Below the pieces are notes generated by a model. It made no database searches. It saw only the letters and a program-made list of their open reading frames with translations, and was not told the origin of the DNA. From Pseudonocardia sp. (GTDB lineage Bacteria > Actinomycetota > Actinomycetes > Mycobacteriales > Pseudonocardiaceae), in contig NZ_JAOPWR010000534.1 in NCBI RefSeq assembly GCF_025965585.1, forward strand, positions 1 to 34,508: a stretch of 34,508 nucleotides of DNA, written 5' to 3'. Made by a program: the position numbers and the translations under genes. Shown here one piece after another: positions 7,075 to 15,950 of the stretch (its first letter is position 1; each line of letters opens with the position of its first letter).

Positions 7075-7956
7075 TCACGGGGCGATGCGGTCGAGCGGGG
7101 GCAGCACGTGCTCGAGGTAGCGCCGCGTGAGCGTGGCCAGTACGGCGTGCCCGTCGGCGGCCCAGATGTCGGCGTTGAAGATCTCCACCTCGACATCGCC
7201 GGCGTAGCCCGCGTCCCGGACCCAACCCCCGACGGCCCCGAAGTCGATGTGGCCGTCGCCCATCATCCCGCGGGACAGCAACGCGTCCTGCGCGATCGGA
7301 AGCATCCAGTCGCACACCTGGTAGGAGGCGATCCGTCCCTCGCGTCCGGCGCGGCCGATACCGCGTTCCAGCTCGGGATCCCACCAGACATGGAAGGTGT
7401 CGACCACGACGCCGACGGTGTCGGCGGGATGCGGGGCGGCGAGGTCGAGGGCCTGGCCCAGGGTGGAGAGCACGGCGCGGTCGGCGCAGTACATCGGGTG
7501 CAGGGCCTCCAGGGCGAGCCGGACGCCGTGGTCGGCCGCGATCGGTGCCAGCTCGGCGATCCGCTCGGCGACGCGCCGCCGGGCCGCGGCCAGGTCGTGG
7601 TCGCCGTCGGGCAGCCCGCCCACCACCATGACGAGCTCACGGGCGCCCAGCACCGCGGCCTCCCGGATGGCGGCCCGGTTGTCCTGCAGAGCCGCGTCGA
7701 CGCCGCCGGCGCCCGCAGCGGTGAGGAACCCGCCACGGCACAGGCTGGAGACACGCAGGCCCGCGTCCGCGATCATCGCGGCAGCCCGCCGGACGCCCAC
7801 CTCCGCGACCCGGTCGCGCCAGACGCCGAGTGCCGGGATCCCCGCGCGGACGGCCCCGTCGACGGCCTCGGCCAGCGTCCAGTTCTTCGTGGTGGCCGTG
7901 TTCAGCGACAGCCGGGCCAGCCGGGGGTCGCCGGGCCCCGAGTCCTCAGTGGCCAT
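7075..7956 (-). CDS. Sugar phosphate isomerase/epimerase-like TIM barrel protein
   Basis: This 293-residue protein has the xylose isomerase-like (AP endonuclease 2) TIM barrel fold. Metal-ligand positions of the family are visible: Glu in RLALEALHP, Asp and His in VVVDTFHVWWDPE, His in GDGHIDFG, and Glu in DVEVEIFN. Relatives isomerise or epimerise keto-sugars or inososes, or remove water from them. The ATG at 7956 lies inside the preceding DUF993 gene (11-base overlap), indicating translational coupling. It forms one operon with the Gfo/Idh/MocA and DUF993 genes, so it should act on the product of that dehydrogenase. The exact reaction is unknown. Confidence 0.85.
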   Translation of the reverse strand: MATEDSGPGDPRLARLSLNTATTKNWTLAEAVDGAVRAGIPALGVWRDRVAEVGVRRAAAMIADAGLRVSSLCRGGFLTAAGAGGVDAALQDNRAAIREAAVLGARELVMVVGGLPDGDHDLAAARRRVAERIAELAPIAADHGVRLALEALHPMYCADRAVLSTLGQALDLAAPHPADTVGVVVDTFHVWWDPELERGIGRAGREGRIASYQVCDWMLPIAQDALLSRGMMGDGHIDFGAVGGWVRDAGYAGDVEVEIFNADIWAADGHAVLATLTRRYLEHVLPPLDRIAP

Positions 7957-9142
7957 GGCCGACCTCGATCCCGTTGACCGCCAGCAGGGACCGCAGACGG
8001 TGCCGGGCCAGATCCGGGTCGAGCAGCAGCCCGGCCTCGTCGGCCAGCCGGAAGACGGTGACGAGGTGCGGCACCGACCGGCCCGACTGCAGGCCGGCCA
8101 CCATCGAGAACCCCGGCTGCCGGCCGTTGAGCCAGGACAGGAACGCGATACCGGTCTTGTAGTAGAAGGTCGGCGCCGAGAAGATGTGCCGCCCCAGGGC
8201 CTGGGTGGAGTCGAGGATCTGCCGGGCCCGGGTGGCGTCACCGGCGTCGAGGGCCTGCAGGGCGGCCGAGGCGGCGGGATAGATGGCGGCGAAGATGCCC
8301 AGCAGGGCGTCGGAGTGGCCCTCGTCGTCCCCGACCACCAGCTCGGGGTAGTTGAAGTCGTCCCCGGTGTAGAGCCGCACGCCCGCCGGCAACGCGGCCC
8401 GCAACGCCTTCTCGTGCCCGGCGTCGAGCAGTGACACCTTGATGCCGTCGACCTTCTCCGGGTGCGCCCGGATCAGGTCCAGCACCGTGGCGGTCGCGGT
8501 GGGCAGGTCGTGCGAGCCCCAGTAGCCGGACAGCGCGGGGTCGAACATGGCTCCGAGCCAGTGCAGGATGACCGGCCTGTCGGCCTCGCTCAGCAGCCGG
8601 GAGTACACCTCCAGGTAGTCCTGGGCCCCACGGGCGGCACCGGCGAGTGCGCGCGACGCCATCAGGATGACGGTCGCGCCGGCCTCGGTGACCACCTCGA
8701 CCTGCTCGCGGTAGGCCGCCTCGACCGAGCGGAGACCAGCGGGCCCGTCCGGGATCATGGCCCGGTCCAGCTGGTCGGTGCCCGCGCCGCAGGCCAGAGC
8801 TCCCCCGACGGCCGCGGCCTCGGCCCCGCTGCGCCGGATCAGCTCGCGGGTGGCGGCCCAGTCCAGGCCCATGCCGCGCTGGGCCGTGTCCATCGCGTCG
8901 GCGACGCCCAGGCCGTACGACCAGAGCTCGTGGCGGTAGGCGAGGGTCACGTCCCAGTCCAGCACCGCAGGGGCACCAGGTGCGTTGTCGGCGTCGACGA
9001 CCGGCACGACGTGTGCTGCCGCGTAGGCCACGCGGGAGCGGATCGGGCCGGTGGGACGCGTCCAGAGCATCGCCGGCCGCGGCGCCGGAAGGTCCACGGC
9101 GGCTGCCACCGACGGGCGTACCGCCGTCGCGGGCGTGCTCAC
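7946..9142 (-). CDS. DUF993 family protein (dihydrodipicolinate synthase-like)
   Basis: This 398-residue protein belongs to the DUF993 family, often labelled dihydrodipicolinate synthase-like, with a predicted TIM barrel of the class I aldolase type. Characteristic stretches include WDVTLAYRHELWSYGLGVAD, VILHWLGAMFDPALSGYWG, KVDGIKVSLLD and LYTGDDFNYPELV. The lysine in DGIKVSLLD is a candidate Schiff-base residue, which is inference. The GTG start at 9142 overlaps the stop of the Gfo/Idh/MocA gene by four bases (GTGA). Placed between a dehydrogenase and an isomerase-like protein, it may cleave or dehydrate an oxidised sugar. No member is known to me with a proven reaction. Confidence 0.82.
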   Translation of the reverse strand: MSTPATAVRPSVAAAVDLPAPRPAMLWTRPTGPIRSRVAYAAAHVVPVVDADNAPGAPAVLDWDVTLAYRHELWSYGLGVADAMDTAQRGMGLDWAATRELIRRSGAEAAAVGGALACGAGTDQLDRAMIPDGPAGLRSVEAAYREQVEVVTEAGATVILMASRALAGAARGAQDYLEVYSRLLSEADRPVILHWLGAMFDPALSGYWGSHDLPTATATVLDLIRAHPEKVDGIKVSLLDAGHEKALRAALPAGVRLYTGDDFNYPELVVGDDEGHSDALLGIFAAIYPAASAALQALDAGDATRARQILDSTQALGRHIFSAPTFYYKTGIAFLSWLNGRQPGFSMVAGLQSGRSVPHLVTVFRLADEAGLLLDPDLARHRLRSLLAVNGIEVGHGH

Positions 9143-10293
9143 AGCGTCACCTCGGGGACCTCGAGACGCCGGCCCTCGGCGGAGGACCGCAGTCCGAGCT
9201 CCGCGAGCTGCACACCCCGGGCCGCCGAGAGCAGGCCGAACCGGTGCGGGCGCCCGGCGACGACGTCGCGGAGGAACTCCTCCCACTGCATCTTGAAACC
9301 GTTGCCGAGGTCGTCGTTGGCGGGTACCGGAAGCCACTGGGAGCGGAAGGGTTCGGTGACCGGGAGATCGGGGTTCCACACCGGCTTCGGGGTGTGGGCC
9401 CGCTGCTGCGCCACGCACTCGCGCAGGCCCGCCACGGCCGAGCCGTGCGTGCCGTCCACCTGGAACTCGACGAGCTCGTCGCGGTGCACCCGGACGGCCC
9501 AGGAGGAGTTCATCTGGGCGATGACGCCGCCCTCGATCTCGAAGATCGCGTAGGCCGCGTCGTCAGCGGTGGCGGCGTAGGCCTGGTCCTGTTCGTCCCA
9601 CCGCTGCGGGATGTGGGTGACGGCCCGGGCCGTGACGGCCTGCACCGGTCCCAGGATGTTCTCCAGCACGTAGTTCCAGTGGCAGAACATGTCGACGACG
9701 ATCCCGCCGCCGTCCTCGGCCCGGTAGTTCCAGCTCGGCCGCTGGCTGCGCTGGCCGTCGCCCTCGAAGACCCAGTACCCGAACTCCCCGCGCAACGACA
9801 GGATCCGGCCGAAGAACCCCTCGTCGACGAGCCTGCGCAGCTTGATCAGACCGGGTAGGTAGAGCTTGTCGTGCACCACTCCGGCCACCACGCCCGCGTC
9901 CTGCGCCAGCCGCGCGAGCTCGACGGCCTCGCTCAGGGTCTCGGCCGTGGGCTTCTCGGTGAAGATGTGCTTGCCCGCCTTGATGGCCGCCGTCAGCGCC
10001 GCGCTCCGCCGCGAGGTGACCTGCGCGTCGAAGTAGATGTCGATCGACGGGTCGGAGATCACCGCGTCGACATCAGTGGTCCACTGCGTGATGCCGTGCG
10101 CGTCGGCGATCCTGCGGACCCTGTCGGCGTTGCGCCCGACCAGGACCGGCTCGATCCCGACCCGGCTCCCGTCCGGCAGCTCCACTCCCCCGTCGTCGCG
10201 CAACGGCAGGATCGACCGGACCAGGTGCTGGCGGTAGCCCATCCGGCCGGTGACGCCGTTCATCGCGATCCGCAGGGTCTTCGGCTGGCTCAT
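9139..10293 (-). CDS. Gfo/Idh/MocA family oxidoreductase
   Basis: This is a 384-residue NAD(P)-dependent sugar or polyol dehydrogenase of the Gfo/Idh/MocA family. The Rossmann domain is residues 5-125, with an atypical dinucleotide motif NGVTGRMG (12-19) resembling that of dihydrodipicolinate reductase. The family motif EKPTAET is at 113-119. The C-terminal substrate domain includes EDGGGIVVDMFCHWNY, whose histidine matches the usual catalytic region. The ATG at 10293 follows AGAAGGAAG. It is the first gene of a tight three-gene set with DUF993 and the isomerase, and a 14-bp palindrome (10417-10430) lies upstream. It probably makes a keto-sugar from the imported substrate. Confidence 0.88.
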   Translation of the reverse strand: MSQPKTLRIAMNGVTGRMGYRQHLVRSILPLRDDGGVELPDGSRVGIEPVLVGRNADRVRRIADAHGITQWTTDVDAVISDPSIDIYFDAQVTSRRSAALTAAIKAGKHIFTEKPTAETLSEAVELARLAQDAGVVAGVVHDKLYLPGLIKLRRLVDEGFFGRILSLRGEFGYWVFEGDGQRSQRPSWNYRAEDGGGIVVDMFCHWNYVLENILGPVQAVTARAVTHIPQRWDEQDQAYAATADDAAYAIFEIEGGVIAQMNSSWAVRVHRDELVEFQVDGTHGSAVAGLRECVAQQRAHTPKPVWNPDLPVTEPFRSQWLPVPANDDLGNGFKMQWEEFLRDVVAGRPHRFGLLSAARGVQLAELGLRSSAEGRRLEVPEVTL

Positions 10294-10416
10294 TCTTCCT
10301 TCTCTCCAGGGACGATCTACGGAAGCCGTGCCGGCCGCTCCGGCGGCCCGTCGTCGGCGTCGGTTCCGGCAGGCCGACCGAGGACGATGCTGCGCGCACA
10401 GCCGGGATACCGGTGC

Positions 10417-10430
10417 GGAATGCGCATTCC
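10417..10430. promoter_or_regulatory. Candidate LacI operator, perfect palindrome GGAATGCGCATTCC
   Basis: This is a perfect 14-bp palindrome with a GCGC centre, the size and centre style of actinobacterial LacI operators such as the CebR site TGGGAGCGCTCCCA. It lies 124 bases before the oxidoreductase start. On the minus strand it is followed by a -10-like GTATCC. Related sites are at 15678-15691 and 17717-17730. Confidence 0.6.
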
Positions 10431-10478
10431 ATCCTGGCCGACGGCCCGGTGTGCAGTCAAGGTGCGCAGGACCGCGGC

Positions 10479-12002
10479 TCAGCGGGGCGGCCGGAAGGCG
10501 TTCGGCACCCACTCCAGGCCGGGGTGCTCGGCCACCGCGACGATCCACTCGGCGTGGTCGCGGGCCGGCGGGGGCTTGCGGATGGTCGCCAGGAGGGTGT
10601 GCCGGCCCGCGGCCAGCGACACGTCGGCCCCCTGCCCCATCGGCGGCCGGTGCTGCGTGGGCATGATCATCGACGGCTGGCTGCCGAGCAACCATTCCCC
10701 GTCCAACCACACCCGGATGTCCTCGGAGCAGTTGAACATCACCCGGGCCTCGACGGGCCGGTCGAGGTCGATCGCGTAGCGCACGACCATGATCAGGTCC
10801 TCGAACTCCTCGCGTGGCCACCGCACCCAGGTGCCCGGCACCGTCAGCTCCCGGGCGCCTTCCGGCATCGGCGGCTCCGGCGCACCCTGCGGCGGCAGCG
10901 AGGAGATGTCACGCTGGCCCCAGATCTGGCCGTAGGGCGAGGACCAGCCCACAGTCACCGGTATCGCGTAGACCGACGGGTCGAACTCCGCGGTCTCGTC
11001 CGGCTCCGGCCACACACCGACCAGGGCGTCGCGCAGGCCCGCCACCTGATCGGCGAACTCGTCCACCGAGGCCGGTGCCGCGATGCCGACGACCTCCGGG
11101 TTGAGCACGAGATCGCGGCCGACGGGGGCGAGCCACCTCTCCGGAATGGTGTCGGGGTCGATGATGGCCATCAGCGCACCGACCGAGGCCGTCGTGCTGT
11201 CGGTGTCCGCTCCGCACCCGTTGGTGATGGTGATGGCGGTGTGGAAGTCGCCCCCGGAGGCCAGCCAGCCCAGCACCACGAAGCCGGTGTTGATCCGGGT
11301 GTCGGTGAAATCGGTGGCGCGGTACCGGTCGAGGATCAGCGCCATCACCTCCTCCCACCCGAGTCCCGCGGACACCCACACCCGGGTGTCGTGCACGACC
11401 TGGCGGATCCGGCTGCTGACGGGCAGCAGCGCGGACGCGGCGTCGAGCAGCCGGTCGGGATCGCTCTCGACGAAGGCGTGGGACTGAAGAGCGGCCATGA
11501 ACACCGACGCCCAGATCCCGTCCCCTGCGTGGTCGAAACAGGCGTCCTCGTAGGCGTAGGCCGCCGCCCGCTCCGGCTCCCCCGGAGCCAGGCAGGCCCA
11601 CAGCTCCGTGCGGATCACCGCTCCCTCGCCGCAGGTGTACCAGTTGTCGAAGGATCCGGTGAACGGCGGGACCAGGCCCTCGGCGAGGTTGCGCTTGGCG
11701 ACCCCGTACTCGCACCAGGGAAAACGGATGTGCTCACGCCAGGCCTGCGCGAGGACGTGCCGGTCCACCCGCGGCTTCTCCAGCCCGCACAGCACCGCCG
11801 CGTAGACGACCTGCATGTCCAGGTCGTCGTTGGGCACCATCGCATCGGGGACCGGCACGTAGTAGTCGGCCCGTATCGGCCCGTCCAGTCCCTCGAAGGA
11901 CTGCCCGAAGGAACCGCCCACCGCCTTGCCGAACCAGCAGGCCAGGACCTTGTCCCGGTAGCGGTCGATCGTGGGGGCGGACGGGGCGACGTCGTCGGTC
12001 AT
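10479..12002 (-). CDS. ADP-ribosylglycohydrolase-family protein with C-terminal beta domain
   Basis: This 507-residue protein has an N-terminal all-helical ADP-ribosylglycohydrolase domain (about 10-330). The dinuclear metal motifs are present: PNDDLDMQ (Asn58, Asp59, Asp60, Asp62) and GCGADTDST (Asp266, Asp268). The C-terminal region (about 360-507) looks like a beta-sandwich (ARVMFNCSEDIRVWLDGEWL), reminiscent of carbohydrate-binding or PA14-like modules. The ATG at 12002 has a GGAG ribosome site. It lies directly after the ABC permeases and binding protein in one operon, so the likely substrate is the imported compound and not ADP-ribosylated protein. A glycosidase acting on a ribosyl or other furanosyl bond is a plausible inference. 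Confidence 0.87.
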   Translation of the reverse strand: MTDDVAPSAPTIDRYRDKVLACWFGKAVGGSFGQSFEGLDGPIRADYYVPVPDAMVPNDDLDMQVVYAAVLCGLEKPRVDRHVLAQAWREHIRFPWCEYGVAKRNLAEGLVPPFTGSFDNWYTCGEGAVIRTELWACLAPGEPERAAAYAYEDACFDHAGDGIWASVFMAALQSHAFVESDPDRLLDAASALLPVSSRIRQVVHDTRVWVSAGLGWEEVMALILDRYRATDFTDTRINTGFVVLGWLASGGDFHTAITITNGCGADTDSTTASVGALMAIIDPDTIPERWLAPVGRDLVLNPEVVGIAAPASVDEFADQVAGLRDALVGVWPEPDETAEFDPSVYAIPVTVGWSSPYGQIWGQRDISSLPPQGAPEPPMPEGARELTVPGTWVRWPREEFEDLIMVVRYAIDLDRPVEARVMFNCSEDIRVWLDGEWLLGSQPSMIMPTQHRPPMGQGADVSLAAGRHTLLATIRKPPPARDHAEWIVAVAEHPGLEWVPNAFRPPR

Positions 12003-12050
12003 GGTGTTTCTCCGGCTCGGGTTCGGCGGGGGGAGGCAAGGGGAACAGGG

Positions 12051-12932
12051 CTAGCCCTTCACGGAGCCCGCCGTGAGGCCGCTGATGAGGTAGCGCTGGA
12101 TCAGGATGAAGACCACGACGGGCGGCAGGGACGTCACGAGGCTGGCCGCCATCAGGTTGTTCCACTGCGGCAGCGCGCCGTCGGCGGAGGCGCTGGCGAA
12201 CGCCTGGATGCCCACCCCGACCGTCTGCGTGGTGTCCGAGGTCAGGACACTGGCGAAGAGCACGTCGTTCCACGCCAGGACGAACGCGAAGATCGCGGTG
12301 ACCACGATCGCCGGCCGAGCCAGCGGGAACACCACCTTGCGCAGCGTCTGCAGGCGGCTGGCGCCGTCCAGCGCCGCCGCCTCCTCCAGCTCGAGCGGGA
12401 TGGTCGACAGATATCCGCTCAGCATCCAGATCGTGTACGGCAGGCTGAACGACATGTAGGTCAGGATCAGCACCGGCGTCGATCCGATCAGCCTGACGCC
12501 GATCATGTTCTGGATCTGCACGTAGATCGTGTACAGCGGGATCATCAGCACGATCCCCGGCGTCGAGTACGAGGCGAGCAACGACAGCCGGAGCGTGTCG
12601 CGGAACCGGAACCGGAACCGCGACAGCACATAGGCCGCCCCGAACCCGACGATCGAGGAGGCCACGGCGGTGCAGGTGGAGACGACGAGACTGTTCTCCA
12701 GGTTGCCGGCCAGGTCGATGATGCTCCAGATGTCCGCGAAGGCCCGCAGCGTCAGGTGGCCGACCGACAACGTGCTCCCTGCGATGTCCGTGGGCTGCAA
12801 CGAGACCAGCACCATGTACGCGACGGGCACCAGGGCCAGCAGCCCGAAGACCAGGGCCCCGGCGTGCAGGAGCCATCGGGCGCCGGCGCGCCTGCCGGGC
12901 CGGGCGCGGAGCATCAGAGCGGCGTCAGTCAT
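12051..12932 (-). CDS. Carbohydrate ABC transporter permease (MalG-like)
   Basis: This 293-residue inner-membrane permease of the CUT1 family has about six transmembrane helices; the first is near residues 22-46. The EAA loop that docks the ATPase is visible as ELEEAAALDGASRLQTLRKV. The C-terminus (LISGLTAGSVKG) is typical of MalG-type subunits. The ATG at 12932 overlaps the end of the partner permease by 8 bases. A hexanucleotide tandem repeat at 12601-12620 encodes RFRFRFR. No ATPase gene is present in this locus, so the permease pair probably uses a shared MsiK-type ATPase encoded elsewhere, as is usual for CUT1 systems in actinomycetes. Confidence 0.93.
   Translation of the reverse strand: MTDAALMLRARPGRRAGARWLLHAGALVFGLLALVPVAYMVLVSLQPTDIAGSTLSVGHLTLRAFADIWSIIDLAGNLENSLVVSTCTAVASSIVGFGAAYVLSRFRFRFRDTLRLSLLASYSTPGIVLMIPLYTIYVQIQNMIGVRLIGSTPVLILTYMSFSLPYTIWMLSGYLSTIPLELEEAAALDGASRLQTLRKVVFPLARPAIVVTAIFAFVLAWNDVLFASVLTSDTTQTVGVGIQAFASASADGALPQWNNLMAASLVTSLPPVVVFILIQRYLISGLTAGSVKG
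12601..12620 (+). repeat. Hexanucleotide tandem repeat (CGGAAC x3)
   Basis: Three perfect CGGAAC units followed by CG lie inside the MalG-like permease gene. They encode an alternating Arg-Phe run at a cytoplasmic loop. The repeat is in frame, so gain or loss of a unit would keep the frame. Confidence 0.7.
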
Positions 12933-13878
12933 CGGAGCCGGCCCTCCTCAGGTAGTAGGCGACCGGGACCAGCAGCACCAGCAGGTTGACCACGGCGATC
13001 GCCGTGGAGTGCCCGAAGTCGAACGACGTGAACGACGCCGTGTAGATGGTGATCGGCAGCACGTTGGCCTGCGGTGGCGGCGGGCTCCCGAACAGGATGA
13101 AGGGCAGCGTGAAGTTGTTGAAGTGGCTGATCGTCGTCAGGCACGCCGCCAGGGTGAGGGTCGGCCGGATCGAGGGGAGGGTGATCGACCAGAAGCGTCG
13201 GATCGCGCCGGCACCGTCCACCACGGCGGCTTCGTAGTACTCGTGCGGGATGGACTGCAGCGTCGCCAGCACCATGATGTAGACGAACGGCCAGCTGGTC
13301 CAGATCCCGGTGATCACCAGCGCCCAGAACGAGTTCGGGCCGATCAGCCACAGGGTGTCGCCGTCCCCGAGCCCGGTCGCCCGCATGAGCTGGTCGATGG
13401 CACCGGTGCCGGTCTGGAACATCAGGCGCCAGATCAGCGCACTGCCGAAGGCCGGCAGGATGAACGGGAGCAGCATCACCGTCCGCAGCACGGCCCGTCC
13501 CCGGAACCGCTGGTTCACCAGCAGGGCCGCGCCGATCCCCAGCGGCGTCGCGACGACCGTGCTGAGGACGCTGAACAGCACGCTGGTGCGCAGCGATCCC
13601 AGGATCGACAACGAGCTGGACGGGTTCAGCACGTCCAGGTAGTTGCGGGCGCCGACCCCACGCGCCGAGCTCATGTCCCCGATGGTGAACTGGTTCAGCG
13701 CCGTCAGGCTGATGAGCACCGCAAGGAGCAGCGGCAGGTAGGTCACCACCGCCATCAGCGCGAAGCTGGGCGACATCAGCCAGTAGGGAACGCGGTGTGC
13801 AGTCCGGCGCCGGCGACGGCGCGGTGGGGAAGCCTGCGCGACGGACCCGCGCTGTTCGAGAACCGACTGACTCGTCAC
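12925..13878 (-). CDS. Sugar ABC transporter permease (MalF-like)
   Basis: This 317-residue CUT1 permease starts with an Arg-rich cytoplasmic tail (SPPRRRRRRTAHRVPYWLM) and then has about six membrane helices. The EAA loop reads YYEAAVVDGAGAIRRFWSIT. The GTG start at 13878 overlaps the TGA of the binding-protein gene by four bases, and its own end overlaps the MalG-like gene. It is the membrane partner of the MalG-like subunit; together with the lipoprotein they import a sugar or glycoside. Confidence 0.93.
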   Translation of the reverse strand: MTSQSVLEQRGSVAQASPPRRRRRRTAHRVPYWLMSPSFALMAVVTYLPLLLAVLISLTALNQFTIGDMSSARGVGARNYLDVLNPSSSLSILGSLRTSVLFSVLSTVVATPLGIGAALLVNQRFRGRAVLRTVMLLPFILPAFGSALIWRLMFQTGTGAIDQLMRATGLGDGDTLWLIGPNSFWALVITGIWTSWPFVYIMVLATLQSIPHEYYEAAVVDGAGAIRRFWSITLPSIRPTLTLAACLTTISHFNNFTLPFILFGSPPPPQANVLPITIYTASFTSFDFGHSTAIAVVNLLVLLVPVAYYLRRAGSDD

Positions 13879-15296
13879 CGCTCACTCTCCAAGGCCTGGG
13901 CCAACGTCTGGTCGGCGGTGTCGAGCTGCTTGCGCAGCGCGGCCGGGTCGTAGGTCCCGTTCGCCGCGAGCTCGGCGAAGCTCGGCTTCACGGCGGCGGA
14001 CAGCAGCGGTGAGACCTGCGCGAACGACGGTGACCACGGCGTCGGTGCCGCATTGACCGCGGCCTCGTAGGTGACCGCCCAGACGCCCTGCTTCGTCTCC
14101 GGATAGGCGGTGAAGGTCTCGGTGGTGACCGGGATGCCGCCGACCTCCTGCCACGTCATCCGCTGGATGTCGGGATCACCCATGATCTTGGCCATCCCGA
14201 GGGCGAGGGTCCGGTTGCGGGTGTACTTGGAGATCGCCCAGGTCGCCCCGCCGAGATAGGTCTGCACCGGCTTCTGCCCGGCCGGCAGGGCCGTGCGCCC
14301 GTACGGGACCGTCGGGTTGCCCGCGAGGGCCCAGTCGTCGGCGACGCCGGTGCCGCCCATGCTGCTGATCGCCTGGGTGAAACCGCAGCAGAACATCGCG
14401 GTCGTCCCCGCGGTGAACTGCTTGATCTGCTCGGCGGAGACGTTGGTCGCGTCCCGCCTGTTGGCGATGCCGTACTTCGCGATCCAGTCCAGCCAGAAGC
14501 TCGTGGCCTCCACGACCTGCGGGGAGTTGAGCCGGGACGTTCTGCCGTCGGCGCTGATCAGCTCTCCACCGAGCTGCGTGGTGAGCAACCAGATCACGTG
14601 CCAGGGGTCGGACGGTTCGGCGGCACCGAGACCGACCGCGTACCGGCCCTGCGCGGGTGCGGACAGCTGTCGTCCGATGTCGACGAACTCGGTCCACGTC
14701 TGCGGCGGGGCGGTGATGCCGGCCTGCTGGAACGTCCGGCGGTTGTAGTACATGGCCATGGTGGACGCGTAGTACGGGATCCCTACGAGCTCGTCGGTCG
14801 TCCGGCCGGTCGCCGCCAGCGCCGTCGGCAGGTATCTGCCCTTGCCTCCCACGGCCGCCCAGTCGCTGTCGGAGAGCACCTCGAACACCCCGACGGCCTG
14901 GCCGGTGGGCAGGGTCTGCGGGCTGACCTCGAAGATGTCGGGGCCGTCCCGGCTCGTGGCGGCGGTGATCACCGACGTGGTCACCGCCGAACCGAGGGTG
15001 ACCACGTTGAACCTCACCGAGGCGCCGGGATGGGCGGCTTCGAACTTCTTCTGCATCGCCGCCAGGATCCGGCGCTGCCCCGCCGGTGCCGTCGGGCTCT
15101 GCGCGACCTGGACGGTGATGCTGTTCGGATCCTCGCCCCGCCCGCACGCGCTCAGCAGCGCCGGCGCGGCGACCGCTGCCACTCCGACCCCGCCGAGCTT
15201 GAGGACACCCCGCCGGGACAAGGGTCTCCCCCTCCCCGCCGACCGCCTCGGTCCTGCCTGCTGCATCCGGCGTTCACCGGTGCTGTCGGGCCGCAT
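13875..15296 (-). CDS. Extracellular sugar-binding lipoprotein (ABC transporter)
   Basis: This is a 473-residue solute-binding protein of the CUT1 (extracellular solute-binding family 1) type. The signal carries twin arginines at 28-29 (LSRRGVLKLGG) and a lipobox ALLSAC with lipidated Cys51, so Tat export and lipid anchoring are likely. The mature fold shows DIFEVSPQT, YYASTMAMYYNRRTFQQAGI and LGGATWAISKYTRN, all typical of the family. The ATG at 15296 is used; an ATG at 15266 is possible. It is the first gene of the importer operon. An inverted CCTGT/ACAGG pair around a -10-like GATACA (15319-15338) lies just upstream. Confidence 0.92.
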   Translation of the reverse strand: MRPDSTGERRMQQAGPRRSAGRGRPLSRRGVLKLGGVGVAAVAAPALLSACGRGEDPNSITVQVAQSPTAPAGQRRILAAMQKKFEAAHPGASVRFNVVTLGSAVTTSVITAATSRDGPDIFEVSPQTLPTGQAVGVFEVLSDSDWAAVGGKGRYLPTALAATGRTTDELVGIPYYASTMAMYYNRRTFQQAGITAPPQTWTEFVDIGRQLSAPAQGRYAVGLGAAEPSDPWHVIWLLTTQLGGELISADGRTSRLNSPQVVEATSFWLDWIAKYGIANRRDATNVSAEQIKQFTAGTTAMFCCGFTQAISSMGGTGVADDWALAGNPTVPYGRTALPAGQKPVQTYLGGATWAISKYTRNRTLALGMAKIMGDPDIQRMTWQEVGGIPVTTETFTAYPETKQGVWAVTYEAAVNAAPTPWSPSFAQVSPLLSAAVKPSFAELAANGTYDPAALRKQLDTADQTLAQALESER

Positions 15297-15318
15297 TCCT
15301 CACGCTCCTTCAGGGCGT

Positions 15319-15338
15319 CCTGTATCGTTGCGGACAGG
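15319..15338 (-). promoter_or_regulatory. Possible promoter of the importer operon
   Basis: On the minus strand the segment CCTGTCCGCAACGATACAGG has inverted ends (CCTGT/ACAGG) and a -10-like GATACA about 24 bases before the start codon. The -35 is not convincing, so this is tentative. Confidence 0.3.
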
Positions 15339-15406
15339 TGAGCCGGTACCTGGGACCGCAGTTCCGCGAGCGGAGGTCCCCGCCGCGCTCTGATCGGATG
15401 GCTACC

Positions 15407-15712
15407 TCACCTGGGCTGCGCACTCGGCGGGCCCTGCTCGGCGACGGCGCTGTCCAGGATCGCCCGGAGGTTCGCCACGTCGGCGAGGGCGTCGCGCTGC
15501 AGCTCGAGGTGTTCCTCGGGGCTGCGCGGATGGAAGAGCATCAGGTCGTCGCTGAACGCTGCGAGCTTGTATCCCACGGCTGTCCCATCTAGGTGGAGAT
15601 CGGGTTGCGTCACATGGCGGCAGCGCGGAACGACCGCGCCGGTTCCGAGGTCGTCACCCTCAGGGTCCCACCGTTTCGGAATGCGGTTTCCAGAGCTTCG
15701 CACCCAGGTCAT
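15407..15712 (-). CDS. Hypothetical small protein or decayed fragment
   Basis: This open frame has up to 101 codons. The last 55 residues look protein-like, with a probable amphipathic helix (SPEEHLELQRDALADVANLR), while the first part is of doubtful quality. No ribosome site or family was recognised, and a candidate LacI operator (15678-15691) falls inside its 5' end. It may be a short real gene beginning at an internal GTG/ATG, or a remnant. Confidence 0.3.
   Translation of the reverse strand: MTWVRSSGNRIPKRWDPEGDDLGTGAVVPRCRHVTQPDLHLDGTAVGYKLAAFSDDLMLFHPRSPEEHLELQRDALADVANLRAILDSAVAEQGPPSAQPR
15678..15691. promoter_or_regulatory. Candidate LacI operator, imperfect copy
   Basis: GGAATGCGGTTTCC matches the perfect palindrome at 10417-10430 in 12 of 14 positions. 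On the minus strand it is followed by GAAACGGT, resembling GCACCGGT after the first site. It lies in the divergent region between the importer operon and the acyltransferase gene. Confidence 0.45.
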
Positions 15713-15950
15713 CGGGTGTCAAGATCGATCGCCGGCCGGATCCGTCCAGATACGGGACTGGTGCACGGAACACGATCTGTGGTTCGCTGCGGCGGCACGC
15801 AGACCTCGCGAGAGCTCATCATCGAGCCGCGGGGGACCCAGCCGCAGGCCCCGCGGAAGCCGCTTGCCGAGGCGCATGTGGATGGTCGCGGGCGCACCGC
15901 GCATCCGCCCGGACCGACGCGACGCCGCCCCACCGGTCGCCCCCGGCGAG
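15713..15950. other. Region without a recognised gene upstream of the acyltransferase
   Basis: No frame here gives a recognisable protein or a start with a ribosome site. It is likely leader and promoter sequence for the gene at 15994. Confidence 0.4.
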
